Positions 6,896-15,339 of a stretch of 64,000 nucleotides of DNA are shown here, one piece after another (within the stretch, counting starts at the first letter, position 1; every line of letters begins with the position of its first letter). Position numbers and translations under genes: made by a program. The stretch is taken from assembly GCF_014673495.1 (NCBI RefSeq), contig NZ_CP051006.1:4216001-4280000 (forward strand), in the 5' to 3' direction. Under the pieces are notes generated by a model. The model worked only from the letters and a program-made list of their open reading frames with translations. It was not told the DNA's origin and did no database searches. Source of the stretch: Streptomyces griseofuscus. GTDB taxonomy: Bacteria > Actinomycetota > Actinomycetes > Streptomycetales > Streptomycetaceae.

Positions 6896-8863
6896 GTGCG
6901 TATGCGCACTCTCACCGCCGCCACCACCCTGGCGGTCCTCTTCAGCTCGGCGGTCCTCGCCGCCACCCCGGCGTCCGCCGACACCGCCACCGCCCTGCCC
7001 GTCAGGCAGGTCGGCGATGTCGTGGTCGACGGGCTCCACCAGCAGGTCTTCGTCAGCGACCCGGCCAACGGCAAGATCGTCATCACCGACTACAGCGGCA
7101 AGGTGCTCAAGCAGCTGACCTCGCTGCCGGGCGTCATCGGACTCGAACTGTCGGCGGATTCCGGCACGTTGTACGCCGCCGTCAAGGGCGCCGACCAGAT
7201 CGCGGTCGTCGACACCGCGACGGACACACCCGGCACGCCCTACGCCGTGGGCGGTCAGCCGATCAGTGTCGCGGTCGCGGGCGGCCGGCTCTGGTTCGGC
7301 TACGGCGCGAGCGGCGGCGGCGACATCGGCTCCGTCGATCTCGCCTCCGAGCAGCACGAGGTCACCCTCGACCAGGGCAGCGGCTGGTACGCCGGGCCGT
7401 TCCTGGACGCGGCGCCCGGCTCGGACACGCTCGTCGCGGGGGAGAGCGGGGACAGTTCAGGCACGGTCGTCTCGTACGACGTCTCCACCGGCACGCCCAC
7501 CCGGCTCGCGAGCACCCAGGCGGGCGACGGTCTGCGCGACCTCGCCGTGACGCCCGACGGCAAGGACGTCATCACCGCGAGCGGATCGCCGTACCAGCAC
7601 CCGGTGTTCAAGACCGCCGACCTCACTCCGGACGGTGTCTACGCCAGCGACACCTACCCGAACGCGGTGGCCGTCGCGCCCGACGGCACGGTCGCGGCGG
7701 GTGTCGACGGCTGGTACAACCCGGACATCTTCCTCTACAAGCCGGGCGCCAGGACCCCGGTGCGCACCTACGACTTCCCGAACACCGGGAACTCGTCCGG
7801 CTCGGACGAGCTCGCCGATTCCGCGCTCGCCTGGGCGCCGGACGCCTCCCGGCTGTTCGCGGTGTCGTACAACAGCCTGGGCGCGTACACGCTGCGCGTC
7901 CTGAACGCGCCCGCGAAGGCGGTCACCACCGTCACCGTGAGCGCCCCGGCCACCGCCACCCGCGCCAAGCAGCTCACCGTCAAGGGCAAGGTCAGCGCCA
8001 CGGTCGCGCTGCCCGCGGGCACCGCGCTGTCCGTCACCCGTACCGACCTGGACTCCCCCAAGGGCAAGGCCCTGAAGGCGGTCGCGGTCAAGGGCGACGG
8101 CACCTTCTCCTTCACCGACACCCCGCCGGCCGGCGGCAAGGTGAAGTACACGGTGGCCTACGCGGGCGACGCCCAGCACACCGCGGGCTCCGGCTCCGGC
8201 ACGGTCGACGTCTCCCGCGCCAAGCCGTCGATCAGCGTCGACAACAACGGCAAGACGTACGCCTACGGCAAGTCCGTGAAGTTCACCGCGCACCTCGGCT
8301 CGACGTACAAGAACCGCTCGGTGGAGATCTGGGCCGACCCCTACGGCGGCGACCGGCCGAACAAGCTGGTGAAGTCCGGCAAGGTGGACGCGCACGGCAA
8401 TCTCTCGGTCTGGATGAACCTGTACCGGGACACCAAGGTCACCGCCAAGTTCACCGGCGACGCCCGCTACCGGTCGGCCACGGCGACGAGCACGGCGTAC
8501 GACCGGGTGAGCGTCTCCACCTCGGTGTCCGGCTCGTACAAGTCCAAGTCCACCTGGGGTCACACCTATTACTTCTTCCACAAGGCCAAGAACCCGGTCG
8601 TCAAGACCAAGATGACGTACTACCCGGGCCGGTCGCAGAAGTTCGAGTTCGAGGTGTACTACCAGGGCAAGTGGTACCCGGGTGACCCCGAGTACTTCGG
8701 GCTGGCCGCCAACGGCACCTCCTCGGTCACGATCACCGGTGACCACGGCCAGGACGTCGGCTGGCGCTTCCGGGTCCGCTCCTCGTACATCAACGGCACC
8801 TCGGGCGACATCGTGAACTCCACGACGCACGGCGCCTGGAAGTACTTCACCTTCACCAAGTAG
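6896..8863 (+). CDS. Secreted beta-propeller protein with Ig-like repeats
   Basis: A 655-aa exported protein. The N-terminus MRTLTAATTLAVLFSSAVLA ends in a TPASA signal peptidase site. Residues about 40-340 carry YVTN/NHL-like propeller repeats (DPANGKIVITDYSGKVL, AVAVAPDGTVAAG). About 345-560 hold two or three bacterial Ig-like modules (KQLTVKGKVSATVALPAG; GKSVKFTAHLG; TKVTAKFTGDARYR). The tail is rich in Tyr, Lys and Trp. There are no obvious catalytic residues, wall anchor or transmembrane segment, so it is probably released or bound to the cell surface as a scaffold or adhesive. The GTG at 6896 was taken as the start; the ATG two codons later is equally possible. Confidence 0.85.
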   Translation: MRMRTLTAATTLAVLFSSAVLAATPASADTATALPVRQVGDVVVDGLHQQVFVSDPANGKIVITDYSGKVLKQLTSLPGVIGLELSADSGTLYAAVKGADQIAVVDTATDTPGTPYAVGGQPISVAVAGGRLWFGYGASGGGDIGSVDLASEQHEVTLDQGSGWYAGPFLDAAPGSDTLVAGESGDSSGTVVSYDVSTGTPTRLASTQAGDGLRDLAVTPDGKDVITASGSPYQHPVFKTADLTPDGVYASDTYPNAVAVAPDGTVAAGVDGWYNPDIFLYKPGARTPVRTYDFPNTGNSSGSDELADSALAWAPDASRLFAVSYNSLGAYTLRVLNAPAKAVTTVTVSAPATATRAKQLTVKGKVSATVALPAGTALSVTRTDLDSPKGKALKAVAVKGDGTFSFTDTPPAGGKVKYTVAYAGDAQHTAGSGSGTVDVSRAKPSISVDNNGKTYAYGKSVKFTAHLGSTYKNRSVEIWADPYGGDRPNKLVKSGKVDAHGNLSVWMNLYRDTKVTAKFTGDARYRSATATSTAYDRVSVSTSVSGSYKSKSTWGHTYYFFHKAKNPVVKTKMTYYPGRSQKFEFEVYYQGKWYPGDPEYFGLAANGTSSVTITGDHGQDVGWRFRVRSSYINGTSGDIVNSTTHGAWKYFTFTK

Positions 8864-8877
8864 CCGCCCTAAGGCGG
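8864..8877. terminator. Short hairpin between convergent genes
   Basis: CCGCC and GGCGG arms around CTAA sit directly after the stop codon of the secreted propeller gene and four bases before the stop of the convergent gene. The stem is short (5 bp), so the call is tentative. Confidence 0.35.
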
Positions 8878-8881
8878 TGGT

Positions 8882-10108
8882 TCAGATCTCCTGAAGCTCC
8901 CTGAGCTGCCGCCGCACGTCTTCGAGCGCACCCCGCCTGCGGCCCGGCACCCGGGCGCGCAACTCAGCGAGCGCGGGCCCCAGTTCACGGGCCCGCGCCG
9001 CTTCGCCGATCCGGCCCCACTGGTGGTGCGCCCGGTCCACCGCGGCCTCCACGGCGGGCGCGTCCGCCTCCTGCCCGGCCGCGAGCCGCCGCTCGGCGAC
9101 CGCCATCCACCCCTGGCAGCTGCATGCCGCGTCCCCGGCGAACATCGCGAGATCGGCGCGCACCTCGGCCCAGTGCAGGGCGTCCTCGGAGGCCGGGCCG
9201 TGCTCGTCCGCCGCGGCTTCCTGATGCCGGGCGGCGATCGCGTCCGCCTCCTCGTGCCGCCCGGCCTGTACGGCGGTGCTGATGGCGGCGTGCGGATCCG
9301 GGGCCCCGGGGACGGGGTCCTCGGGCGGCGGGGGTACGTCGAGAGGGGCGCCCGGTTCCACGACCGTGTCCGCGACCGCGGCGACGGGACCGCCGTACGT
9401 CTGCTGCGCGCCCACGGCCGGTCCGAACCCGAGGGTCCCGCCGGGCGTCGGATGCGGGATCGCCGCATACGGCTGCGGGGCCGTGACCGGAGCCAGCAGG
9501 ATGTTGGTCGGGGTCTCCTCCGGGATACGGGCGAGCGCCTGCTGGTGGAGTTCGTCCAGCGGAGGGCGATGGCCGCTGCGCAGCAGGGTGGCGACCGTCT
9601 TCATGTACGACGGCTCGGCCGGGCCCCGGCGCCCGTGCGGCGGGGCGATCCGGCCGTAGACCGCGGTGGTGCGGCCGCAGTCCAGCGGCTGTTCGTGCAG
9701 CTGCCGCCAGACCTCCGGGTCCGCGTGCAGATCGACCACCAGGGCCGTCTGCCCGGGTGCGCGCAGCCGCAGCTCCTCGCGGATCCAGTGCCAGGGCACC
9801 GCGGTGTAGCGGACCGTCGCGGGGGTGGTGCGGGCCAGCGCCAGATGCGGCAGCCGCTGCCTGCGGTCCAGGTGCAGCTGGCCGGTGAGGTACACGGTGA
9901 GCGGTCCCGGCGCGGCCGCGGCGGCACGCAGCCGGGTCAGCACGCCCTGGGGCTCCACCGGGTCCGCGAGCTCCACGACGTTGGCGGTGTCGGTGCCGGA
10001 CAGCACGGTGGGGGCGACGGCGGCCAGCACCGGCAGCACGGCGGCCGCGTCCACCAGGCGCCCCCGGCCCAGCGGCGCGGCCGCGAGCAGCAGCACGGTT
10101 CCGGGCAT
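8882..10108 (-). CDS. Conserved hypothetical protein, two-domain
   Basis: A 408-aa soluble protein with no signal peptide or transmembrane segment. The ATG at 10108 has a near-perfect GGGGGAGGGACC ribosome site, which removes the long upstream extension of the open frame. Residues about 1-225 form an alpha/beta-looking domain (LLLAAAPLGRGRLVDAAAVL, LTVYLTGQLHL, TALVVDLHADPEVW). A Pro/Gly-rich linker (about 230-285) follows. The C-terminal part is helical and TPR-like (AISTAVQAGRHEEADAIAARH) and includes a CSC motif. I do not recognise a function. The next gene upstream on the same strand is a SpoIIE-type phosphatase, so a signalling role is possible but only inferred. Confidence 0.75.
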   Translation of the reverse strand: MPGTVLLLAAAPLGRGRLVDAAAVLPVLAAVAPTVLSGTDTANVVELADPVEPQGVLTRLRAAAAAPGPLTVYLTGQLHLDRRQRLPHLALARTTPATVRYTAVPWHWIREELRLRAPGQTALVVDLHADPEVWRQLHEQPLDCGRTTAVYGRIAPPHGRRGPAEPSYMKTVATLLRSGHRPPLDELHQQALARIPEETPTNILLAPVTAPQPYAAIPHPTPGGTLGFGPAVGAQQTYGGPVAAVADTVVEPGAPLDVPPPPEDPVPGAPDPHAAISTAVQAGRHEEADAIAARHQEAAADEHGPASEDALHWAEVRADLAMFAGDAACSCQGWMAVAERRLAAGQEADAPAVEAAVDRAHHQWGRIGEAARARELGPALAELRARVPGRRRGALEDVRRQLRELQEI

Positions 10109-10259
10109 GGTCCCTCCCCCTGTAGGCCCTGCGGTCCCTGCGGATCCGCTCTCTCCCGTCAGCACCGTAACCGCTGTGACCCCCGCGCCGCGCCTTCGCC
10201 CGGGGAACATCCCCGTTCGGGCGCTTACGCCTGCCCCCCGGTCCCTCGGGGTTGCCCCC

Positions 10260-11456
10260 TCAGGGGATCTGGGCCCCCGGCGGCCGCGGCGCCTGTCCGA
10301 TCTCCGGCAGCGGCTGCGTCCCCGGGCGCTCCTCCATCTCCGGGAGGCGGCGGACCGCGAAGACCGTGGTGTCGTCGGCCAGCCGGCCCCCGCTGTGCCG
10401 CAGCACCCCGTCGCGGACGCGCCGGACCAGCCGGCCGGGTTCGGCGCAGCCGGGATCGGCGGCGACCGCGCGGGCGACATCGCCGATCAGGTCGTAGAAC
10501 TCGCCCCTGCCGTCGCGGGCCTCGGTCACCCCGTCGGTGACCGCCAGCAGCGTCTCCTCCTCGGCCAGCGGCACCCGGTGGACCGGCGGCAGCCCGCCGA
10601 CCAGGTCGCCCAGGCCGAGCGGTGCCCCGTCCCCGCTGGGCAGCTCGCGCACCCCGTGCGGCCCGACCGCGAGCGGCGCCTCATGGCCGAAGTTGATGAC
10701 GTCGACCATTCCGCTCTCGCCCCAGGCGAAGTCGACCAGCACGGCCGTGGCGAACCGGTCCCCGTCCCGGCGGCCGATCGCGGTGGTGTGCACACGGTGC
10801 CGCAGCATCCGGATCTCCAGGCGCTCACCGACGGTCCCGAGATCCTTCTCGTGGTACCCGGCCTCCCGGAAGGTGCCGAGCAGCGCGGCCGCCGCCTCCA
10901 CCGCGCCCAGCCCCTTGCCCTGCACATCGCCGAGCAGCACACGGGTGCCGTACGGGCCGGGCTGGATGTCGTAGAAATCGCCCCCGACCTGCGCCTCCAC
11001 ATCCGCGGCGAGATACACCCCCGCCTGCTCGAGACCGGCCCAGCGCGCGGGCAGCGGGCGCAGCACGGCCCGTACCGTGGTCTCGGCGACGTCCTGCATA
11101 CGCAGCATGTGCCGCTCCTGCCGCATCCGCAGCGCCGCCGTCAGCGTGGCCAGCGCACCACCGAGAGCGACCAGCACGAAGTCGGGCAGGCCCGCCTTGT
11201 ACTGATCGGGCCAGGCGCTGTCCACGAGGACGTACGACACCAGGGACAGCAGCCCGAAGGCGGCGGTCGTCCCCACCCCGCAGACCGCGGCGGCCAGACC
11301 GGGCACCAGGACGATCCAGGAGACGATGCGGAACTCCGCACCGGTCTCCAGGTCCAGCAGGGCGATGCCGACGAGCAGCAGCGACGGCAGCAGCCAGCCG
11401 TAACCGCGCCCGCAGACGCGCGGCGGATGCCACCGCTTGTATCCCGTCCCGGTCAC
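10260..11456 (-). CDS. Membrane-anchored SpoIIE-type PP2C protein phosphatase
   Basis: A 398-aa Ser/Thr phosphatase. Residues about 18-110 contain three to four hydrophobic segments (WLLPSLLLVGIALLDL, AVCGVGTTAAFGLLSLVSYV), followed by a short coiled linker and a PPM/SpoIIE catalytic domain. Metal-site motifs are VGGDFYDIQ, LLGDVQGKGLGAVE, VTDGVTEARD and DDTTVFAVR. Such proteins usually dephosphorylate anti-anti-sigma factors and so free sigma factors. No partner-switching genes lie beside it here. The GTG at 11456 was chosen because MTGTGYKRWH is a plausible conserved start with GGAG nearby; the open frame runs much further upstream without support. Confidence 0.88.
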   Translation of the reverse strand: MTGTGYKRWHPPRVCGRGYGWLLPSLLLVGIALLDLETGAEFRIVSWIVLVPGLAAAVCGVGTTAAFGLLSLVSYVLVDSAWPDQYKAGLPDFVLVALGGALATLTAALRMRQERHMLRMQDVAETTVRAVLRPLPARWAGLEQAGVYLAADVEAQVGGDFYDIQPGPYGTRVLLGDVQGKGLGAVEAAAALLGTFREAGYHEKDLGTVGERLEIRMLRHRVHTTAIGRRDGDRFATAVLVDFAWGESGMVDVINFGHEAPLAVGPHGVRELPSGDGAPLGLGDLVGGLPPVHRVPLAEEETLLAVTDGVTEARDGRGEFYDLIGDVARAVAADPGCAEPGRLVRRVRDGVLRHSGGRLADDTTVFAVRRLPEMEERPGTQPLPEIGQAPRPPGAQIP

Positions 11457-11600
11457 GATCTCCGAGTCTCCAGGTTCCTCGAAGAAACACGGAGAAAGCA
11501 CGTCGTATCGGGGCACTCCGGCCCCCGGCCGACTTGCCAGAGCCCGCCCCCAGGTGTGCATTGGATAGCGAAACGGGGGCGAGGAGAGAGGAGTGCTCTC

Positions 11601-12083
11601 ATGGCTCATGCGGCACCCGCACCCGGCGGAATCCCCCGGCGCGCCCCGGCGCCCGAGGTGCAGGCCGGCACCTCCCCCGAGCGGCGCCGGACACCCGATG
11701 TCCTCGGCGCCCGCACCCATCGCATCGCCCGGATCGCGGTCCCCGTCGTCCTGGCCCTGATCTACGGCTACTGGGTCGCGGCCGACAATCGCGCCGGCGG
11801 CCCCATCACCGGCTGGAACCTGCTGCTCGGGTTCGTCAGCGCCCTCGTCTTCGCCGTGGTCTGCATCGCCCTGCTGGCGCTGGCCCCCCGGATGATCCGG
11901 GAGGTGCACGCACTGCTGTGGACGGCGTTCGTCGGCATCGCCTTCGGCTTCCTCTACAGCCAGAGCGGCCACTCGATCCTGCGCTCCATCCTGATGTCCC
12001 TGCTGATCGCCGGGGCCACCTTCGTCGTCTTCTTCTACCGGTACTACACACGCGAGGACGCCTTCGGGCGGCGGATCCGCTGA
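11601..12083 (+). CDS. Integral membrane protein, 4 predicted TM helices
   Basis: A 160-aa protein with a soluble Pro/Arg-rich N-terminus of about 45 residues and four hydrophobic segments: IAVPVVLALIYGYWV, LLLGFVSALVFAVVCIALLAL, ALLWTAFVGIAFGFLYS and ILMSLLIAGATFVVFFY. It ends in a basic tail (RYYTREDAFGRRIR). AGAGGAG sits seven bases before the ATG. Function is unknown. It is divergent from the SpoIIE phosphatase, with a 144-bp gap that must hold both promoters. Confidence 0.8.
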   Translation: MAHAAPAPGGIPRRAPAPEVQAGTSPERRRTPDVLGARTHRIARIAVPVVLALIYGYWVAADNRAGGPITGWNLLLGFVSALVFAVVCIALLALAPRMIREVHALLWTAFVGIAFGFLYSQSGHSILRSILMSLLIAGATFVVFFYRYYTREDAFGRRIR

Positions 12084-12150
12084 GGCGGGCGCGATCCACC
12101 GGGATCGCCCGAGCGGACGCACTCCGGTCGCGTGCGGCCCCCGCAGGCAG

Positions 12151-13098
12151 TTGCCTGAGAGGGTGCCGCCACGCCTGAGGAGCGCCCTGTCGGCCGTACT
12201 GATCACCCTGTCCTGCCTGCTCGTGCCGTTCGGCGCGCTGGCACTCTGGGCGACGTACGGACTCACCGACACGGGCCGGTACGTCACCACGATGGCCCCG
12301 CTGGCCACCGACCCCGACGTACGGGAGGCCATCGCGGACGCCGTCGGCGACAGCCTGCTCCACGAGGCCGGCGGACGGCTGGACACCGGCCCGCTGCGCG
12401 GCTCCGTACGACCCTTCGTGCACGACGCCGTGCGCTCCTTCACCCAGACCCAGGCCTTCCGGCTCGCCTGGGACGCCGGTAACCGGGTCACCCACGACGC
12501 GGTGCTGCGGGCCCTGCGCGACGACCGCGACGAAGCGGCCGCCGAGCCGGTCACCGTGGACTTCGCCCCCGTCACCGCCCAGGTCAAACAGCAGCTCAGC
12601 GACGAGCACATACCGCTCGCCGCCCGTATCCCGGTGCAGCACACCGCGGTCGCCGTGCTCCCGGCCGACGAACTGACCTCGCTACGAAAGGGGTTCCAGG
12701 TGCTCGAAGTCGCCGGATTCTGGCTTCCGCTCGCGGCCGTGGCCTTCGCCGCCGCGGGGATCGCCCTGGCCGTGCGCCGCCGCCGGGCCATCGCCGCGAC
12801 CGCCCTCGGCACCGCCCTCGGCGGCGCGCTGCTCGGACTCGCGGTCGCCGTCGGCCGCGCCCTGACCCTCGCCGGACTGCCCGGCGATGTGCCCCGCCCG
12901 GCGGCCGGCGCCGTCTACGACGCCCTGACCGGGACCCTGCGCACCGTCTCCTGGCTGCTGCTCGGCCTCGGCCTCACGGTGGCCCTCACCACCTGGCTGA
13001 CCCGGAACCTGCGGCCCGCCCGCCTCGTGCGACGGCTGCGAGGACCGAAAGAGCCCGCGCCAGCTCCGGCTCAGGAGCCGACCCGAGTCCAAGCCTGA
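12151..13098 (+). CDS. Integral membrane protein with extracytoplasmic loop
   Basis: A 315-aa protein. One N-terminal transmembrane helix (LITLSCLLVPFGALALWATYGL) is followed by about 145 outside residues, then three helices: LPLAAVAFAAAGIALAV, ATALGTALGGALLGLAVAV and TVSWLLLGLGLTVALTTWL. A basic, Pro-rich tail follows. The layout is common in uncharacterised actinobacterial membrane proteins; function unknown. The start is uncertain: TTG at 12151 is the longest option and GTG at 12163 an alternative. Its last 113 bp overlap the end of the convergent MocR gene, so the two transcripts are antisense there. Confidence 0.75.
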   Translation: MPERVPPRLRSALSAVLITLSCLLVPFGALALWATYGLTDTGRYVTTMAPLATDPDVREAIADAVGDSLLHEAGGRLDTGPLRGSVRPFVHDAVRSFTQTQAFRLAWDAGNRVTHDAVLRALRDDRDEAAAEPVTVDFAPVTAQVKQQLSDEHIPLAARIPVQHTAVAVLPADELTSLRKGFQVLEVAGFWLPLAAVAFAAAGIALAVRRRRAIAATALGTALGGALLGLAVAVGRALTLAGLPGDVPRPAAGAVYDALTGTLRTVSWLLLGLGLTVALTTWLTRNLRPARLVRRLRGPKEPAPAPAQEPTRVQA

Positions 13099-14353
13099 CC
13101 GCGCCCGGCGCCCCGCCGGGCCCCACCGCGAACGCCGTCCCCGGTGTGACCGCGATCCCGCGTTCCCGCGCCGCCGCCGCGAAGGTGTCGGCCCGCCAGG
13201 GCGCCGGCAGCTCCCACCAGGCGAAATAGGAGGACGGGTCCGACCGTACGGCGAAGCCGTCCAGCTCCTCGGCCACCAGCCGCCGGCGCCGGGCGGCATC
13301 CCGCCGCTTGGCCGCCACCAGCCGCTCCACCGTCCCGTCCCCGATCCAGCGCACCGCCGCCTCCAGCGCGAACCCGCCCGCGCTCCAGCCCCCGGACCGG
13401 ATCGCCCGCGACACGGCCTCGACGCGGTCGCCGGGTACGACGACGAAGCCGACGGTGAGCCCGGGGGCGACGCGTTTGGAGAGGCCGTCGACGAGGTGGA
13501 CGAGATCGGGGGCGAGGGCCGCGAGCGGGGGCGCGCCCGCTTCGGCCGACGGGCGCAGGAAGGACCAGATCCGGTCCTCGATCACCGGTATCCCCAGCCT
13601 GTGGATGACGTTCGCCAGCTCGGCCCGGCGGTTCGCGCTCGTGGTCAGCGTGGTCGGGTTGTGCAGGGTCGGCTGGAGGTAGAGGGCGGACAGGGGCGCG
13701 GTGCGGTGCGCGGCGGCGAGGGCGTCCGGCCGGGGGCCCTCCTCGTCCATGGCGAGCGGCACCAGGGTCCGCCCGAGCCGGGTGCCGATCTCCTTGACCA
13801 GCGGATACGTCAGCGTTTCGACGCCGACCCGGCCGCCGGGCCGGACCAGGGAGACAAGCGTGGCGGCGATGGCCTGCCGGGCGTTGCCGGTGAACAGGAT
13901 CCGCTCCGGTTCCGCCTGCACACCTCCCTGGGCGAGCAGCCCGGCGACCGCCTCCCGCGCGGCCGGGGTGCCCGCGACCGAGGCCGGGCGCAGCGCGCCG
14001 CCGAGGGCGTCCGAGCGCGCGAGCGAGGCGAGGGCCGGGCTCAGCATCTCCGACTGCCCCGGCAGATAAGGGTAGTTGAGCTCAAGGTTCACCGGTTCGT
14101 CACCCGCCGCCTCGGTCAGGGTGCGACCCGGCTGCCCATCCGGGGCGGCGGCCCGTACGAACGTCCCGCGTCCGACCTCCCCCACCACCAGCCCCCGGCG
14201 CACGAGTTCGGCGTACACGCGCCCCGCGGTGGAGGGCGCCAGGCCGTGCCGCCGGGCGAACGCCCGCTGCGGGGGCAGTTGTTGCCCCGCCCGCAGTCGT
14301 CCGCTCGCGATGTCAGCGGCTATTCGGTCGGCGATACGCCGGTAGTCGTTCAC
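12986..14353 (-). CDS. MocR-type GntR regulator with aminotransferase domain
   Basis: A 455-aa transcription factor. Residues 1-70 form a GntR winged helix (SGRLRAGQQLPPQRAFARRH, STAGRVYAEL). A linker and a fold-type I aminotransferase domain follow, with GLSKRVAPGLTVGFV containing the Lys expected to bind pyridoxal phosphate. MocR proteins sense PLP or PLP-amino acid adducts and bind direct repeats (PdxR and GabR are the characterised examples). The GTG start follows GGGGGAG. It is divergent from an alpha/beta hydrolase, and the gap holds a perfect 12-bp direct repeat, so it probably controls the hydrolase and itself. No pdxST genes are nearby, so PdxR identity cannot be claimed. Confidence 0.9.
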   Translation of the reverse strand: MNDYRRIADRIAADIASGRLRAGQQLPPQRAFARRHGLAPSTAGRVYAELVRRGLVVGEVGRGTFVRAAAPDGQPGRTLTEAAGDEPVNLELNYPYLPGQSEMLSPALASLARSDALGGALRPASVAGTPAAREAVAGLLAQGGVQAEPERILFTGNARQAIAATLVSLVRPGGRVGVETLTYPLVKEIGTRLGRTLVPLAMDEEGPRPDALAAAHRTAPLSALYLQPTLHNPTTLTTSANRRAELANVIHRLGIPVIEDRIWSFLRPSAEAGAPPLAALAPDLVHLVDGLSKRVAPGLTVGFVVVPGDRVEAVSRAIRSGGWSAGGFALEAAVRWIGDGTVERLVAAKRRDAARRRRLVAEELDGFAVRSDPSSYFAWWELPAPWRADTFAAAARERGIAVTPGTAFAVGPGGAPGAVRLGLGSAPEPELARALSVLAAVARGGRAAGSGSARW

Positions 14354-14392
14354 AGCTCCCCCTGATGCCTTGCGCTCTCGGCGCGGTGATGG

Positions 14393-14427
14393 ATTGCACC
14401 GAGGGCAAAGATCTTATTGCACCGAGG
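14393..14427. promoter_or_regulatory. Perfect 12-bp direct repeat, candidate MocR operator
   Basis: ATTGCACCGAGG occurs at 14393-14404 and again at 14416-14427, 23 bases apart start to start (about two helical turns), in the 99-bp gap between the divergent MocR and hydrolase genes. MocR regulators are known to bind direct repeats, so this is the best operator candidate. The second copy lies about 25 bases upstream of the hydrolase ATG, suggesting repression or proximal activation. Confidence 0.65.
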
Positions 14428-14452
14428 AGTTGAGCCACTTAAGGTCACCCAC

Positions 14453-15241
14453 ATGCCCCCTTACCTCTCCTACACCGACAAAGGCCCCGAAACCTCCCAC
14501 CGGGCCCCCCTCCTCCTTCTCCACGGCCACCCCTTCGACCGCACGATGTGGGACCCGCAGGTGGCGCGGTTCTCCGCCGAGCGCCGGGTGATCGCCCCGG
14601 ATCTGCGCGGCTACGGCGCCTCCCCGGTGACCCCGGGTACCGTCCCGTTCTCCCGCCATGCCGACGATCTGGCCGAACTCCTGGACTTCCTGGGCGTGGA
14701 CACATGTGTGCTCGCCGGGCTTTCGATGGGCGGCCAGCTCGCGATGGAGTGCTGGGACCGCTTCGGCGACCGGATCCGGGGGCTTGTCCTCGCGGACACC
14801 TTCGCCACCCCGGAGACGCCCGAGGGGAAGCGGGACCGGCGGGCGATGGCGGACCGGCTGCTCGCCGAGGGCATGCGGGGGTACGCCGACGAGGTGCTGG
14901 AACGGATGGTCGCGCCGTACGCCGACGCCCGGGTGAAGGCCCATGTCCACGGCATGATGACGGCCACGCCGCCGGGGGGTGCCGCGGCGTCGCTGCGCGG
15001 CCGTGCCGAACGCCCGGACTACCGGCCCGTGTTGACCCGTGTGTCGGTCCCCGCGCTGATCGTGGTCGGCGCCGACGACACCTACACGCCCGTCCCGGAC
15101 GCCGAGTCCCTGGGCGCCGCGGTGCCGGACGCCGTCGTCGAGGTCATCGAGGGCGCGGCGCATCTGCCGAATCTGGAACGTCCCGAGGAGTTCAACCGCG
15201 CGCTGCACGCCTTCCTGCTGCGGGTGGACGGCACCGCGTAG
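14453..15241 (+). CDS. Alpha/beta hydrolase
   Basis: A 262-aa soluble hydrolase of the alpha/beta fold. The oxyanion motif LLLHGHPFDRTMW, the nucleophile elbow AGLSMGG (Ser91), an acid in GADDTYTPVPD and the catalytic His in EGAAHLPNLERP complete the triad. Length and motifs fit small esterases, lactonases or C-C hydrolases; the substrate cannot be deduced. The ATG at 14453 is preceded by AAGG; a TTG 36 bases upstream would place the coding region over the operator repeat and is less likely. Divergent from the MocR regulator, which probably controls it. Confidence 0.88.
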   Translation: MPPYLSYTDKGPETSHRAPLLLLHGHPFDRTMWDPQVARFSAERRVIAPDLRGYGASPVTPGTVPFSRHADDLAELLDFLGVDTCVLAGLSMGGQLAMECWDRFGDRIRGLVLADTFATPETPEGKRDRRAMADRLLAEGMRGYADEVLERMVAPYADARVKAHVHGMMTATPPGGAAASLRGRAERPDYRPVLTRVSVPALIVVGADDTYTPVPDAESLGAAVPDAVVEVIEGAAHLPNLERPEEFNRALHAFLLRVDGTA

Positions 15242-15245
15242 GCAC

Positions 15246-15269
15246 GGACGCGGACCGGGCACCGCGTCC
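15246..15269 (+). terminator. Hairpin after the alpha/beta hydrolase
   Basis: Perfect 8-bp arms GGACGCGG and CCGCGTCC around an 8-base loop, starting four bases after the hydrolase stop codon. Confidence 0.55.
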
Positions 15270-15339
15270 AGGGCCGCTAACCTTACGTGTCCGTCCTGGC
15301 CAGCGATTGACGGTGTCACCTCAGCGAAGGGTTGCACGC

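Noticed and set aside
11457..12812. Upstream extension of the SpoIIE phosphatase frame to about 850 codons
   Set aside because: It runs antisense through two well-supported membrane-protein genes and has no family character; the GTG at 11456 gives a normal phosphatase.
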